Shown here piece by piece: positions 52,807-61,588 of a DNA stretch of 64,000 nt. The position numbers were made by a program, and so were the translations under genes. The stretch spans positions 62,001-126,000 of the forward strand of contig NZ_JAFEUM010000001.1 in NCBI RefSeq assembly GCF_016900875.1, written 5' to 3'. Every line of letters starts with the position of its first letter. Positions within the stretch are counted from its first letter, which is position 1. The notes below the pieces were generated by a model. The model was given only the letters and a program-made list of their open reading frames with translations. It had not been told where the DNA came from and ran no database searches. Origin of the DNA: Vibrio ulleungensis (GTDB lineage: Bacteria > Pseudomonadota > Gammaproteobacteria > Enterobacterales > Vibrionaceae).

Positions 52807-53610
52807 TTATGCGTATGACTTGGCATCTTCTTGTTTTAGCTTTTTGTGCCCATCTTCCGTCACACCAGGTTTCCAGTAGCTACTAAAATACGCCAACTCT
52901 CGTTCAAAGTGTGGCTGAGCAGAAAGCGCACGACGCGATGCTCGCATTTGACTAAATTCGCACGCTACCCAAATGGCGGTATTGGGTGACACCTCGGGTA
53001 ACTGTTCGACACTGTTTGCGAGCATTGATTGATCATAGCTACCGACCAGCCACTGGATATCGATGCCATCTGGCGCATCTATTGGTTGAATATCACTTTC
53101 ATGGCTCACTTGTATAAACGCTTTGCCTTTTGCTTGGCTCGGCAACCGTTCGATTGCGATCGCAGCTGCGGGCAACGCAGTCATATCAGCAACAAACAGA
53201 TAGTCATCGGCGGTTGCTGAAACATCCTTAATCGGTCCAGGGCCTGCGATGGTGAGGGTATCTCCAACATTCGCGTTTATTGCCCAGCGCGACGCTTGCC
53301 CACCATGATCAGAGTCATGAATAACAAAATCGATGGTCAATTGCAGTGTATCTGGATCAAATCGTCTAATGGTATAGGTGCGCATACTTGGACGATCCTC
53401 CGCGCTAAAGCCTTCCACTTCACTTCGACCTTGTACATCAAACAACAGCTTAATGTACTGCCCTTCACAAGTCTTGGACAGTTTACTTAATGCCCCGCCA
53501 GTAACTACGACACGCTGAAAATTTTGGCTTAATTGAGTGTTAGAAACCACTTCAAGTCGCATTGGTGCTCTTTTTTGTTTCATTTGCTTTACCTTGTTAA
53601 ATAGGTTCAT
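52807..53610 (-). CDS. Siderophore-interacting protein, ferric reductase type
   Basis: 267 residues. FAD-binding half: RLEVVSNTQLSQNFQRVVVTG and RPSMRTYTIRRFD (the RxYTxR flavin motif), then VIHDSDHGGQASRWAINANVGDTLTIAGPGP. The C-terminal half resembles an NAD(P)H-binding SIP domain ending WVACEFSQMRASRRAL and YWKPGVTEDGHK. Such ViuB/YqjH-like enzymes reduce ferric siderophores in the cytoplasm. It lies 26 bases after the DUF2798 gene, so the unit starts at the MarR operators. Confidence 0.9.
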   Translation of the reverse strand: MNLFNKVKQMKQKRAPMRLEVVSNTQLSQNFQRVVVTGGALSKLSKTCEGQYIKLLFDVQGRSEVEGFSAEDRPSMRTYTIRRFDPDTLQLTIDFVIHDSDHGGQASRWAINANVGDTLTIAGPGPIKDVSATADDYLFVADMTALPAAAIAIERLPSQAKGKAFIQVSHESDIQPIDAPDGIDIQWLVGSYDQSMLANSVEQLPEVSPNTAIWVACEFSQMRASRRALSAQPHFERELAYFSSYWKPGVTEDGHKKLKQEDAKSYA

Positions 53611-53636
53611 GTGTTAACTCACTGCTTCTTGTTTAC

Positions 53637-54134
53637 TTAACTTTTCAAAAAACGCTCTACTTTGGGCTTAATGGTGGTTGAAACCAAAACCATTAATGCC
53701 AACCCAACAGGAAGGGCCGCCAAGAACCCACTCAGCCAACCACTAAACAGTGCGTTGCTGTCGGCAAAACCAATGGTTGTTGCAGCTGTGGTGAACGCCA
53801 TCATCGACTCCATAAATACCGCCATTATCAGCCCTATTATGATGTTTCGCTTACTCTCAGCTGTATTGGGTAACCACTTTTCCATTAATTTGGTAAGGAC
53901 TGTCATAGCGCTAAAGCCAAGCGGGGCCATGACAAATGCAGCGGTCAAAAATGCACGTAACCACTGCCCGTAGAACGCATCACTCAGCCCTACGTTCATG
54001 TATGTCATCACACCTGTTAACGTGCCTGCCATCAGTGACATCATGCCCATCATCACCAAAATCTTTTTATAGAGCGGTGTTGATGTTGCGCTCGTCTCGA
54101 TTTCAGCAGAATTTACGGTGATAGTCTGGTTCAT
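53637..54134 (-). CDS. DUF2798 membrane protein, two repeat units
   Basis: 165 residues. Two DUF2798 units each with two helices: LVMMGMMSLMAGTLTGVMTYM ... LRAFLTAAFVMAPLGFSAM and IIGLIMAVFMESMMAFTTA ... SGFLAALPVGLALMVLV. No activity is known. It is divergent from the MarR gene, with a double palindromic operator between them, and is followed 26 bases later by the siderophore reductase gene. This family may be a membrane partner of that reductase. Confidence 0.85.
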   Translation of the reverse strand: MNQTITVNSAEIETSATSTPLYKKILVMMGMMSLMAGTLTGVMTYMNVGLSDAFYGQWLRAFLTAAFVMAPLGFSAMTVLTKLMEKWLPNTAESKRNIIIGLIMAVFMESMMAFTTAATTIGFADSNALFSGWLSGFLAALPVGLALMVLVSTTIKPKVERFLKS

Positions 54135-54156
54135 TGTTGATTTCCCGTTGATTTAT

Positions 54157-54171
54157 GTTGATAATGTCAAC
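54157..54171. promoter_or_regulatory. MarR operator copy 1
   Basis: GTTGATAATGTCAAC: arms GTTGA/TCAAC around a 5-base centre, flanked by ACTATAG. It lies between the divergent DUF2798 and MarR genes. Confidence 0.8.
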
Positions 54172-54184
54172 TATAGACACTAAG

Positions 54185-54199
54185 GTTGATATTGTCAAC
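54185..54199. promoter_or_regulatory. MarR operator copy 2
   Basis: GTTGATATTGTCAAC, with the same arms as copy 1. Centres are 28 bases apart (near three turns), so dimers would bind on nearly the same face. TATAGA lies between them and could be a -10. Confidence 0.8.
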
Positions 54200-54219
54200 T
54201 ATATTTTTAAGGGCACATT

Positions 54220-54645
54220 ATGGCTACTGGCACAAGCTTGGATACGGTATTCCATCTCACTCACGCATTAAAACGTCGTATGCATTCGCATATTGAATCG
54301 TTAGGAATGGATATCGCACCTATGCATATCCGGGTGATTAAAATCATCGACAAAAAATCACCCTGCACAGCCGTCGATATTGTTCATTTCCTGCATCGCG
54401 ATAAGGCTCAGGTTACACGGCTGATTAAGACTTTGATTGAGCAAGAGCTGGTTGAAAAAGCGCCGAACCCAGAAGATAAGAGAAGTCAGTTACTGATTGT
54501 GACAGCGAAAGGAAAAGAACGTCTAGAGATTTTGAACCGTGCGGAGGCAAAGGTTATTGAGTCGATGACCCAAAACATTTCTCACGAAGATCTGCTTCAA
54601 TTTGATGCGGTTGCGAAAAAAATCGCTAAAAATCTTTCTGAGTAA
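54220..54645 (+). CDS. MarR-family repressor
   Basis: 141 residues. Winged helix: MDIAPMHIRVIKIIDKKSPCTAVDIVHFLHRDKAQVTRLIKTLIEQELVEKAPNPEDKRSQLLIVTAKG. It should control itself and the divergent DUF2798-reductase group through the two GTTGA-TCAAC palindromes. A Cys in SPCTAVD could respond to redox state, but this is speculative. A terminator follows. Confidence 0.9.
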   Translation: MATGTSLDTVFHLTHALKRRMHSHIESLGMDIAPMHIRVIKIIDKKSPCTAVDIVHFLHRDKAQVTRLIKTLIEQELVEKAPNPEDKRSQLLIVTAKGKERLEILNRAEAKVIESMTQNISHEDLLQFDAVAKKIAKNLSE

Positions 54646-54691
54646 GTGACCCTATTTGGGCAATAAAGAACACACTCATTTAAATGCAGAC

Positions 54692-54727
54692 AGGGCGACA
54701 GCTATTGAATAGCCGTCGCCCTTTTTT
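54692..54727. terminator. Bidirectional terminator after MarR gene
   Basis: AGGGCGACAGCTATT pairs with AATAGCCGTCGCCCT with one mismatch, and is followed by TTTTT. It also serves the convergent FrnE-type gene. Confidence 0.82.
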
Positions 54728-54729
54728 AT

Positions 54730-55374
54730 CTAGGCTTGTAATAGTTCTTGAAGTACTTGTTTGTAGGTATCTTGAGGGTGGGCTCCCGTTAGACCACTGG
54801 TGCGGTTAAAAATGACAGTTGGCACACCTGACACGCCCATTTGGTGCCACTGAGACTCGAGTGCTCGCACCGTTTCTCGGCCTTGTGGGTGATCCAACTG
54901 TGCGTCAATCTCTGCTTTATCTAACCCAACAGCAACAGCCTCTGCAATCAAAATTTCTCGTTTAGAGACATCTTTCTGCTCTTGGAAATAAGCCGAGAAC
55001 AGGCGAAGTTTTAGCTCAGTCTGTTTACCCACAGAATGCGCGTAACCCAGCAAGACATGAGCATCAAGAGTATTCACCATTTTCATGTCGTCAGTAAACG
55101 CAAAATCAAACCCATAGGCGGCGCCTTTTTCTGCAATGGTGATCCTCGCTTGGGCGCTGTCCTGCTCCGTAGAACCGTACTTTCGCATAATGTGATCACG
55201 CAAATTCTCACCTTCTGAAGGCATATCCGGATTGAGTTCAAAAGGTTGCCATTCTATCTCAACGACATCTTGCAACCCCAACTCTTCTATCGCGGCCATT
55301 AGGTGGTTATACCCAATAATGCACCATGGGCAAACGACATCCGAAATAATGTCTAACTTAATCTTACCGTCCAT
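54730..55374 (-). CDS. DsbA-family oxidoreductase, FrnE type
   Basis: 214 residues from ATG 55374 (AGGA upstream); a longer frame from 55449 overlaps the LysR gene and is rejected. Active site DVVCPWCIIG (CPWC), then EWQPFELNPDMPSEGENL and the cis-Pro region GVSGVPTVIFN are diagnostic of FrnE. There is no signal peptide, so it is a cytoplasmic thiol-disulphide or GST-like isomerase, perhaps in redox or detoxification. The LysR gene upstream (58 bases) points the same way. Confidence 0.9.
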   Translation of the reverse strand: MDGKIKLDIISDVVCPWCIIGYNHLMAAIEELGLQDVVEIEWQPFELNPDMPSEGENLRDHIMRKYGSTEQDSAQARITIAEKGAAYGFDFAFTDDMKMVNTLDAHVLLGYAHSVGKQTELKLRLFSAYFQEQKDVSKREILIAEAVAVGLDKAEIDAQLDHPQGRETVRALESQWHQMGVSGVPTVIFNRTSGLTGAHPQDTYKQVLQELLQA

Positions 55375-55432
55375 TATCTTCCTTAATATTTGTAGTATTG
55401 CCACATCGCCTAAGACGGTGTGGGTATCGTGA

Positions 55433-56344
55433 CTAAATGTGCTGTGCAACTTTCAATAAGGTGCTACGTAACCATTTGTGGCTTGGATCATGAGTTCGTG
55501 AAGGGTGCCAATACATAACGACGTCAATGAACTCGTCTATGAATTCAACATCTAGAATTTTAATACTGGGCTCATTCAACACATTAGCAATTAATCGCTG
55601 AGGTACTAAGGTGATGTAATCGCTCTTAGCCACTACGGGCACCGCCTCCATGATGCTTCCAGATTGCCAAACAACGTCCCGCTGACTCAATGTGCTTTCC
55701 GCTTTAAGCCCATAACCAATCAAGTAGCCTTTGTTTTGCTGATTAGTGGTATGCACGACGTGTTTTTCGGCCAAGAACTGGTCGCTATTGATAGTTTGTC
55801 CCTTCAATCTAGGATGATCGCGTCGGCACAAGACCACCATCCTATCTTTGAGTATTCTTTCTGAACGTAACTGAGGGTAGCGATTAGATTTGGCTTCTAA
55901 TACCAAATCGCACTGCTGAGCCCTCAGCAAACTACCTATGTCCTGGCCCACAAAAGGATCAATTTTAACTCTTGCTTTCGGCGCACTTTGACTCATGGTT
56001 AACGCCAGATCCGGTAACAAGGTGTGACCGAAAGCACTGAGCGCTGCAATCGAAAACTGTTTAGTACATTCATGGGGACGAAAGTTTTTATGCTCTGGCA
56101 ACGTGTACTCAATGCTTTCAACGGCACTGGCAAGCGTAGGATAAATATCATGAGCAAAAGGGGTGGCGGTCACACCGTGACTGCCTCGAATAAATAAATT
56201 GTCGTTAAATACATCTCGGAGCCTTGCGACATTTTGACTGACCGCAGACTGGCTGATCCCCAGTTTTTTGGCGGCTCTAGTATAGTTTTGCTCTTGCATC
56301 ACCGATACAAAAGTAGGAATGAGACTGTAATCTGAATGCTTCAT
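55433..56344 (-). CDS. LysR-family regulator
   Basis: 303 residues. Helix-turn-helix NYTRAAKKLGISQSAVSQNVARLRDVFNDNLFIRG and a LysR ligand domain (KQFSIAALSAFGHTLLPDLALTM), near the NahR/NodD/LeuO-like subgroup. It lies upstream of the FrnE gene in the same direction and could be cotranscribed with it. The ligand is unknown. Confidence 0.88.
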   Translation of the reverse strand: MKHSDYSLIPTFVSVMQEQNYTRAAKKLGISQSAVSQNVARLRDVFNDNLFIRGSHGVTATPFAHDIYPTLASAVESIEYTLPEHKNFRPHECTKQFSIAALSAFGHTLLPDLALTMSQSAPKARVKIDPFVGQDIGSLLRAQQCDLVLEAKSNRYPQLRSERILKDRMVVLCRRDHPRLKGQTINSDQFLAEKHVVHTTNQQNKGYLIGYGLKAESTLSQRDVVWQSGSIMEAVPVVAKSDYITLVPQRLIANVLNEPSIKILDVEFIDEFIDVVMYWHPSRTHDPSHKWLRSTLLKVAQHI

Positions 56345-56546
56345 AGTGTTTTCAAATATATGATATTTGTTTTCTTATAATTCTAGTCAAATATTATATC
56401 AGATATTCTCAATCAATACTTGCGTGCTACATAATGTAGTCGCACTTGATCTCCTTTATTGCTCCACAATTTCTGCACATTGCTCCGCCATCATCAACAT
56501 AGACTTCTACCGAGCTATTAGTTGATCAAACAGGCAGGAAAACCCT

Positions 56547-56798
56547 ATGAAAAAGTTAGCGCTCACTATCATTGCAACGACTGTTATTTTAGGTTCAATG
56601 CAAACAGTATCTGCAAACCAAGAACGACGCCCACCACCACCTTCTTTTGAGCAGATGGACAGTGACGGAAACGGTGAACTGTCCAAAGACGAAATCAAAG
56701 GACCTATTTTGGACCAATTTGATGAACTTGACGCAGACGGCAATGGCACCTTGAGCGAATCGGAGTGGCCTGATGCACCACCACCTCCTGCACAATAA
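56547..56798 (+). CDS. Small exported EF-hand protein
   Basis: 83 residues. Signal peptide ending near TVSAN, then a Pro-rich segment and two EF-hand loops: DSDGNGELSKDE (12-residue loop) and DADGNGTLSESE, both with the Asp/Asn/Glu ligands intact. A short Pro-rich tail follows. It should bind two Ca ions in the periplasm. AGGA precedes ATG. A terminator hairpin lies after it. Confidence 0.88.
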   Translation: MKKLALTIIATTVILGSMQTVSANQERRPPPPSFEQMDSDGNGELSKDEIKGPILDQFDELDADGNGTLSESEWPDAPPPPAQ

Positions 56799-56850
56799 TC
56801 TCAGTGTACTCGAACTGCTTAGCCTATGTTTATATCGGCTCTCGGCCTAA

Positions 56851-56884
56851 GCAAAAAAATCCCCCACTAAGTAGGGGATTTTGC
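56851..56884. terminator. Bidirectional terminator between EF-hand and aldehyde dehydrogenase genes
   Basis: AAAATCCCC pairs with GGGGATTTT around a 9-base loop, flanked by A-rich and T-rich runs. Confidence 0.85.
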
Positions 56885-56939
56885 TAGCCAACACAGCGTT
56901 GTTTTAACAGGCCGTGTATCTTGTATCACCACCAGCGAC

Positions 56940-58460
56940 TTAGAAGAATCCCAGCGGATTAATGTCGTAACTGACCAACAGGTTCTTAGTGTTTTGATAG
57001 TGGTCTAGCATCATTTTGTGCGTCTCACGGCCGATGCCCGATTTTTTGTAGCCACCAAATGCAGCATGAGCAGGGTAAGCGTGATAACAGTTAACCCAAA
57101 TTCGCCCCGCCTCTATCTTGCGTCCCATGCGATAGGCAAGGTTGGCATCTCGCGTCCACAAGCCAGCGCCCAATCCATACTCAGTATCGTTTGCAATCGC
57201 TAGTGCCTCAGCTTCATCTTTGAACTTAGTAATAGCGATGACTGGGCCAAATATCTCTTCTTGGAAGACGCGCATTTTATTGTTGCCTTCCAATAACGTT
57301 GGCTGAATGTAATATCCAGTTGAGAAATCATCACTTTGCTGCGCGATTTCGCCACCAAACACCACTTTAGCCCCTTCTTGGCGACCAATTTCTAGGTAGC
57401 TTAAAATACGATCAAACTGCCCTTGAGAGACCTGAGCGCCGACTTGAGTATTCATGTCTAACGGGTTTCCCTGAACAATGGACTTAGCGCGCTCGGCTAA
57501 CAGGGCTACAAACTTGTCGTAGACCGACTCGTGGACTAGTACGCGAGATGGACAGGTACAGACTTCTCCCTGGTTAAAAAACGCCAAAAGAGTGCCTTCG
57601 ATGCATTTATCTAAGTATTCATCTTCATGATCAAAAATATCTGGGAAGTAGACATTGGGAGATTTTCCGCCCAACTCAACCGTTGATGGTATCAAACTGT
57701 TTGCGGCGCATTTTAAGATGTGCTGACCAATTTCCGTCGAACCAGTAAATGCGAGCTTTGATATGCGCTCTGAAGTGGCCAATGCTTGTCCTGCCTCTTC
57801 ACCAAACCCGTTAACCACACTCACAACGCCTGGTGGGATCAAGTCGCCAATTTTTTCCATTAACATCAAAATAGAGGCCGGAGTCTGCTCGGCCGGTTTT
57901 AATACCACACAACACCCTGCGGCGAGTGCAGGGGCAAGTTTCCATGCGGCCATAAGCATTGGGAAATTCCACGGAATAATCTGTCCTACAACACCAACGG
58001 GTTCTGGAAAATGATAACTTGCGGTATTCGCATCAAGCTCTGCTGCGCTGCCTTCTTGCGCTCGAATACAGCCTGCAAAATAGCGGAAATGGTCTACAAC
58101 CAATGGTAAATCAGCGCCCAGCGTTTCACGTATGGGTTTGCCATTCTCCCAAGTTTCGACAATCGCCAACTCTTCAAGGTTTGCCTCTATGCGATCGGCG
58201 ATTTTTAGCAAAATGTTAGAACGTTCACCCACACTAGTGTTCGCCCAACTTTCCCGCGCGGCATGCGCGGCATCAAGTGCCAGCGTGATATCCTTTTCTC
58301 CTGAGCGTGCCACTTTGCAATACGGCTGCCCATTCACCGGTGACGGATTATCAAAGTATTGCCCTTCGACGGGTTTAACCCACTCTCCACCAATAAAGTT
58401 GTCATAATGGCTTTTGAAACTAACGTTAGAGTCCGCCGATCCAGGTTGTGCGTATATCAT
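56940..58460 (-). CDS. NAD-dependent aldehyde dehydrogenase (ExaC/AldB-like)
   Basis: 506 residues. It oxidises acetaldehyde or another aldehyde to the acid. Rossmann segment [45 protein letters not shown], catalytic Glu in VELGGKSPN and catalytic Cys in [11 protein letters not shown]. It follows the acetaldehyde (AldB, ExaC) form closely at its end ([32 protein letters not shown]). ATG 58460 has AAGGA upstream. A sigma-54 promoter lies 119 bases upstream and the AcoR-like activator is divergent, so it is probably induced by an alcohol or diol. Confidence 0.94.
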   Translation of the reverse strand: MIYAQPGSADSNVSFKSHYDNFIGGEWVKPVEGQYFDNPSPVNGQPYCKVARSGEKDITLALDAAHAARESWANTSVGERSNILLKIADRIEANLEELAIVETWENGKPIRETLGADLPLVVDHFRYFAGCIRAQEGSAAELDANTASYHFPEPVGVVGQIIPWNFPMLMAAWKLAPALAAGCCVVLKPAEQTPASILMLMEKIGDLIPPGVVSVVNGFGEEAGQALATSERISKLAFTGSTEIGQHILKCAANSLIPSTVELGGKSPNVYFPDIFDHEDEYLDKCIEGTLLAFFNQGEVCTCPSRVLVHESVYDKFVALLAERAKSIVQGNPLDMNTQVGAQVSQGQFDRILSYLEIGRQEGAKVVFGGEIAQQSDDFSTGYYIQPTLLEGNNKMRVFQEEIFGPVIAITKFKDEAEALAIANDTEYGLGAGLWTRDANLAYRMGRKIEAGRIWVNCYHAYPAHAAFGGYKKSGIGRETHKMMLDHYQNTKNLLVSYDINPLGFF

Positions 58461-58578
58461 AATCAATCCTTTTGTTTCAGTTATATTGGAATCTCTTATT
58501 TTTATGCTTGTCCCTAAGCTAAGTTTCTAAACAGAAATTTGACCTGTTCACAATGACTCTAGGGACACACTGGTTAAG

Positions 58579-58593
58579 GCAAAAAGTTGGCCA
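58579..58593 (-). promoter_or_regulatory. Predicted sigma-54 promoter of the aldehyde dehydrogenase gene
   Basis: On the minus strand TGGCCA-ACTTT-TTGC. The GG (-24) and GC (-12) doublets have the required 10-base spacing, with TTGC matching consensus. It lies in the interval upstream of the gene it would drive, opposite the AcoR-type activator. Confidence 0.75.
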
Positions 58594-58745
58594 ACTACGT
58601 AAAACTTGCCGCAATAAAGATGTAACACTATGATTACCATTCATTAACAACATGAAATTAAAGCCTGTCCCAATCTCTCGATACTGCCGTTTAAAAACGA
58701 GGTGTTCATATTTGGTACAGCACAATGTGAACAAATGGAACAGTT

Positions 58746-60536
58746 ATGCTCTCATCAAAACCCTTACTCCCTAGTTGGCTCTCCACATCTTGGGAACGCA
58801 GCGAACAGGCAGGATTAAGTCAAAGGCAACGCCCGCAAGACTTTTGCTTAAGTGGTTACGATTTAAAAGAGCGACGCCATCAACACAATGACCTAATCGA
58901 TGTTGTCACTCATTCTGCCCTTCCTCTATTTTCCGAAAGGTTCGCACGCAGTGATAGCCGACTCATTTTGAGTGACCGAGACGGAGTGATCATTAGCAGT
59001 TGGGGGCAACCAAAATTTCGCGAGAAGCTTACAGGCATAGCGTTGAGTTCTGGGGCTTGCTGGAAAGAGAGTCTAAAAGGGACAAACGCCATCGGCACCG
59101 CGATTATTGAGCAAAAACCCATATCTGTGGTCGCGAAACAGCACTATATTTTGCGGCATCGATTTATTAGCTGCTCAGCATGCCCGATTTTTGATACGAA
59201 CGGAGACTTGTTGGGCGTACTCGATATTACTAGCGAGCAAAAAGAGCACGATTTACATACCCAACTTTTAGTCCAGACCCTTGTACAACTGATCGAGAAT
59301 CAACTACTCGAACGTTTACCCAGTGCTCACACGCGCCTTGAGTTTGATGCCGAAGAGGGAGAATTCTGCAGCTGGAAAGGCATAGTGATCACCGATGAGG
59401 ATGGCCAGGTTGTGGGCTACAACCACGCAGCACAAAGTTTAATGGGACCAAATATTGAGTCATTGCCGTTGGACGTTCTTATGGACAAATCGGTCAGGCA
59501 TCAATCGTTATTAACCCCTAATACGCCAGTTCAACACCGCGTGCCAAGCTCTCTCAACTCAACGCTACACCATGGTGATGAGTGCGTTGAACTATGCTGG
59601 CAGCAATCGTTAAAGGTTTTGGATAAAGACATTCCTATTCTTTTGCTCGGTGAGACGGGAGTCGGTAAAAATGAATTTGTGAAAGCGCTGCATAATGTCA
59701 GTCAGCGGCGCCAATCCCCGCTTGTTTCTGTTAACTGTGGTGCACTTCCACACGAACTCATCGAGTCTGAACTGTTTGGCTATGCAGCGGGTGCTTTTAC
59801 TGGCGCGAACCCTAAAGGCTACATTGGAAAGTTTCGTCAAGCCCATAAAGGGACATTATTTTTGGACGAAATAGGTGATCTTCCCATCAGCGCTCAAACT
59901 CGATTGCTGCATGTTTTACAAGATAAGCAAGTATCACCAGTGGGTGCTGTTGAAAGTCACGCAATTGACGTACAGATAGTGGCAGCAACACATGTAGACC
60001 TACAACAACTGGTGGCGCAAGGAAAATTTCGACACGATCTCTATTACCGATTACAGGGGTTGTTTGTTGCTCTTCCTAGCCTTTCACAGCGCCAAGACAA
60101 AGTGGTATTAGTACACAATATTCATCGCAAATACGCTCAAACTAACCAGAATATAGCGCCTGAATTGCAGCAGCTACTCACCCATTATTCGTGGCCAGGA
60201 AATCTACGGGAATTAGATAACGTTCTTAAAGTTGCCTGCGCCTTAGCCGGTAATTCGCAAGAGCTCTCCCTAGAGCACATTCCACAACATACTCTCTCGC
60301 AAATGCAATCACAGACTGTGCATAGCTCCGCTTCAATAACTCTGAATGAACAAGGAAATTCAGCCTTGAGCGCAGCCGATGTTAACAATGTCGGTGGGCT
60401 GGATGATTCAGTAAATGAACTGCTGCTGCGCACATTTCATGACAATCACGGAAATGTAAGCCAAACGGCTCGCAAGCTAAAGATCAGTCGTAATACTCTG
60501 TATCGCAAGCTGCGTACACTTGGAGTAAAAGACTAG
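58746..60536 (+). CDS. AcoR-type sigma-54-dependent activator
   Basis: 596 residues. An N-terminal GAF-containing sensor region (about 60-195; LSSGACWKESLKGTNAIGTAI, FISCSACPIFDTNGDLLGVLDIT) is followed by a PAS-like stretch, an AAA+ sigma-54 domain with Walker A GETGVGKNEF (Asn where most members have Glu), the sigma-54 contact loop GAFTGA, Walker B LFLDEIGDLP, and a Fis-type helix-turn-helix (GNVSQTARKLKISRNTLYRKL). It probably senses an alcohol- or diol-related compound and activates the divergent aldehyde dehydrogenase gene. Confidence 0.9.
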   Translation: MLSSKPLLPSWLSTSWERSEQAGLSQRQRPQDFCLSGYDLKERRHQHNDLIDVVTHSALPLFSERFARSDSRLILSDRDGVIISSWGQPKFREKLTGIALSSGACWKESLKGTNAIGTAIIEQKPISVVAKQHYILRHRFISCSACPIFDTNGDLLGVLDITSEQKEHDLHTQLLVQTLVQLIENQLLERLPSAHTRLEFDAEEGEFCSWKGIVITDEDGQVVGYNHAAQSLMGPNIESLPLDVLMDKSVRHQSLLTPNTPVQHRVPSSLNSTLHHGDECVELCWQQSLKVLDKDIPILLLGETGVGKNEFVKALHNVSQRRQSPLVSVNCGALPHELIESELFGYAAGAFTGANPKGYIGKFRQAHKGTLFLDEIGDLPISAQTRLLHVLQDKQVSPVGAVESHAIDVQIVAATHVDLQQLVAQGKFRHDLYYRLQGLFVALPSLSQRQDKVVLVHNIHRKYAQTNQNIAPELQQLLTHYSWPGNLRELDNVLKVACALAGNSQELSLEHIPQHTLSQMQSQTVHSSASITLNEQGNSALSAADVNNVGGLDDSVNELLLRTFHDNHGNVSQTARKLKISRNTLYRKLRTLGVKD

Positions 60537-60537
60537 T

Positions 60538-61314
60538 TTAGTATGCCCGATTGTTGAGGTGATCAAACTGCCCCGTTTGTAAAAAATGCATGGTTTGATA
60601 GGCCACGTCGGGGTCGTAAGGCATATCTATATGCGTGACATCCAGCGCAATAAAGTCTTGCATACCCGAGATCTGCGAGGACTCTAAAGAGACCAAACCA
60701 TCATTTACACCGTCAAAATAGCGATCTGTGGTGAAGTTACTGCTGGTACCTGCAATGGCCCCCAGGGTATAGGTTGGTGGTGGTAGTTGGTTACCTAAGC
60801 TACGGTCTCCTGTTACCAGTGATTGGCTTACTCCCCCTGCAACCTCAATCAGCACGCCACCATCAAATTTGTCTGCGACTTCACTGCCATGATGTGGAGT
60901 CCCTAATGTGACAACGCGACCTAGGCTATCATCGCCAACAACATTAGGGTGCTCTGCCAAATAACTGCGTATGACTAAGCCGCCTAAAGAGTGCCCCACA
61001 AAGTGAACTTTGCGCTCAGATAAAATGCACTTATCAATTTTCTCAGACGTCTCTTCAACCATGCTGTCAACACCTTTACCTATGGTGCGGTAATCAATGT
61101 TGCACACATCATAGCCCTGAACTTGCAAGCGCACCTTTAGCTGCCGCATATTGGCAGCGCCACGCCCTAACCCATGGATTAATACTACTGACTCGTCCTC
61201 AACTGTGTGCAGTACAGGAAAGGGATCTGGATAGATCAAGCCACAACCAGTCAACGTTAGAGCCACCAGCACTAAGCTCGTTTTAGCGAATGATTTGATG
61301 TTATTAAAGCCCAT
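60538..61314 (-). CDS. Lipoprotein-anchored lipase / alpha-beta hydrolase
   Basis: 258 residues. Lipoprotein signal with lipobox LTGC, then a lipase fold: oxyanion VLIHGLGRGAANMRQL, nucleophile elbow KVHFVGHSLGGLVIRSYL, Asp region VNDGLVSLESSQ and catalytic His near DVTHIDMPY. It is an esterase or lipase held in the envelope. It converges with the activator gene, stops one base apart. Confidence 0.86.
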   Translation of the reverse strand: MGFNNIKSFAKTSLVLVALTLTGCGLIYPDPFPVLHTVEDESVVLIHGLGRGAANMRQLKVRLQVQGYDVCNIDYRTIGKGVDSMVEETSEKIDKCILSERKVHFVGHSLGGLVIRSYLAEHPNVVGDDSLGRVVTLGTPHHGSEVADKFDGGVLIEVAGGVSQSLVTGDRSLGNQLPPPTYTLGAIAGTSSNFTTDRYFDGVNDGLVSLESSQISGMQDFIALDVTHIDMPYDPDVAYQTMHFLQTGQFDHLNNRAY

Positions 61315-61588
61315 AGTTTAATCAATTAACGATCCACACACGTCTGATCGTACCAGTTTATTTGGAAATTGAAACACGTAAAAACCCGAGTATTACTCTG
61401 TTTTTATCGGCGTAAACGCACAGCCAACTAAGCCCGCCTAACCACGTTGGTTTAACACAATAAAAACAGCGATATAGCACCTTGAAAGCGGAGAACAGTT
61501 TGCAACAAACGATCGCGAGATCTATAGTGTTTTCTATATAATCCGTCTCAGTTAGACATGACTTTTTAGCAAGGATTGAAAATAACTC

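Noticed and set aside
58561..58571. GGGACACACTGG near the aldehyde dehydrogenase promoter
   Set aside because: It matches the repeat family only partly and stands alone far from the other elements.
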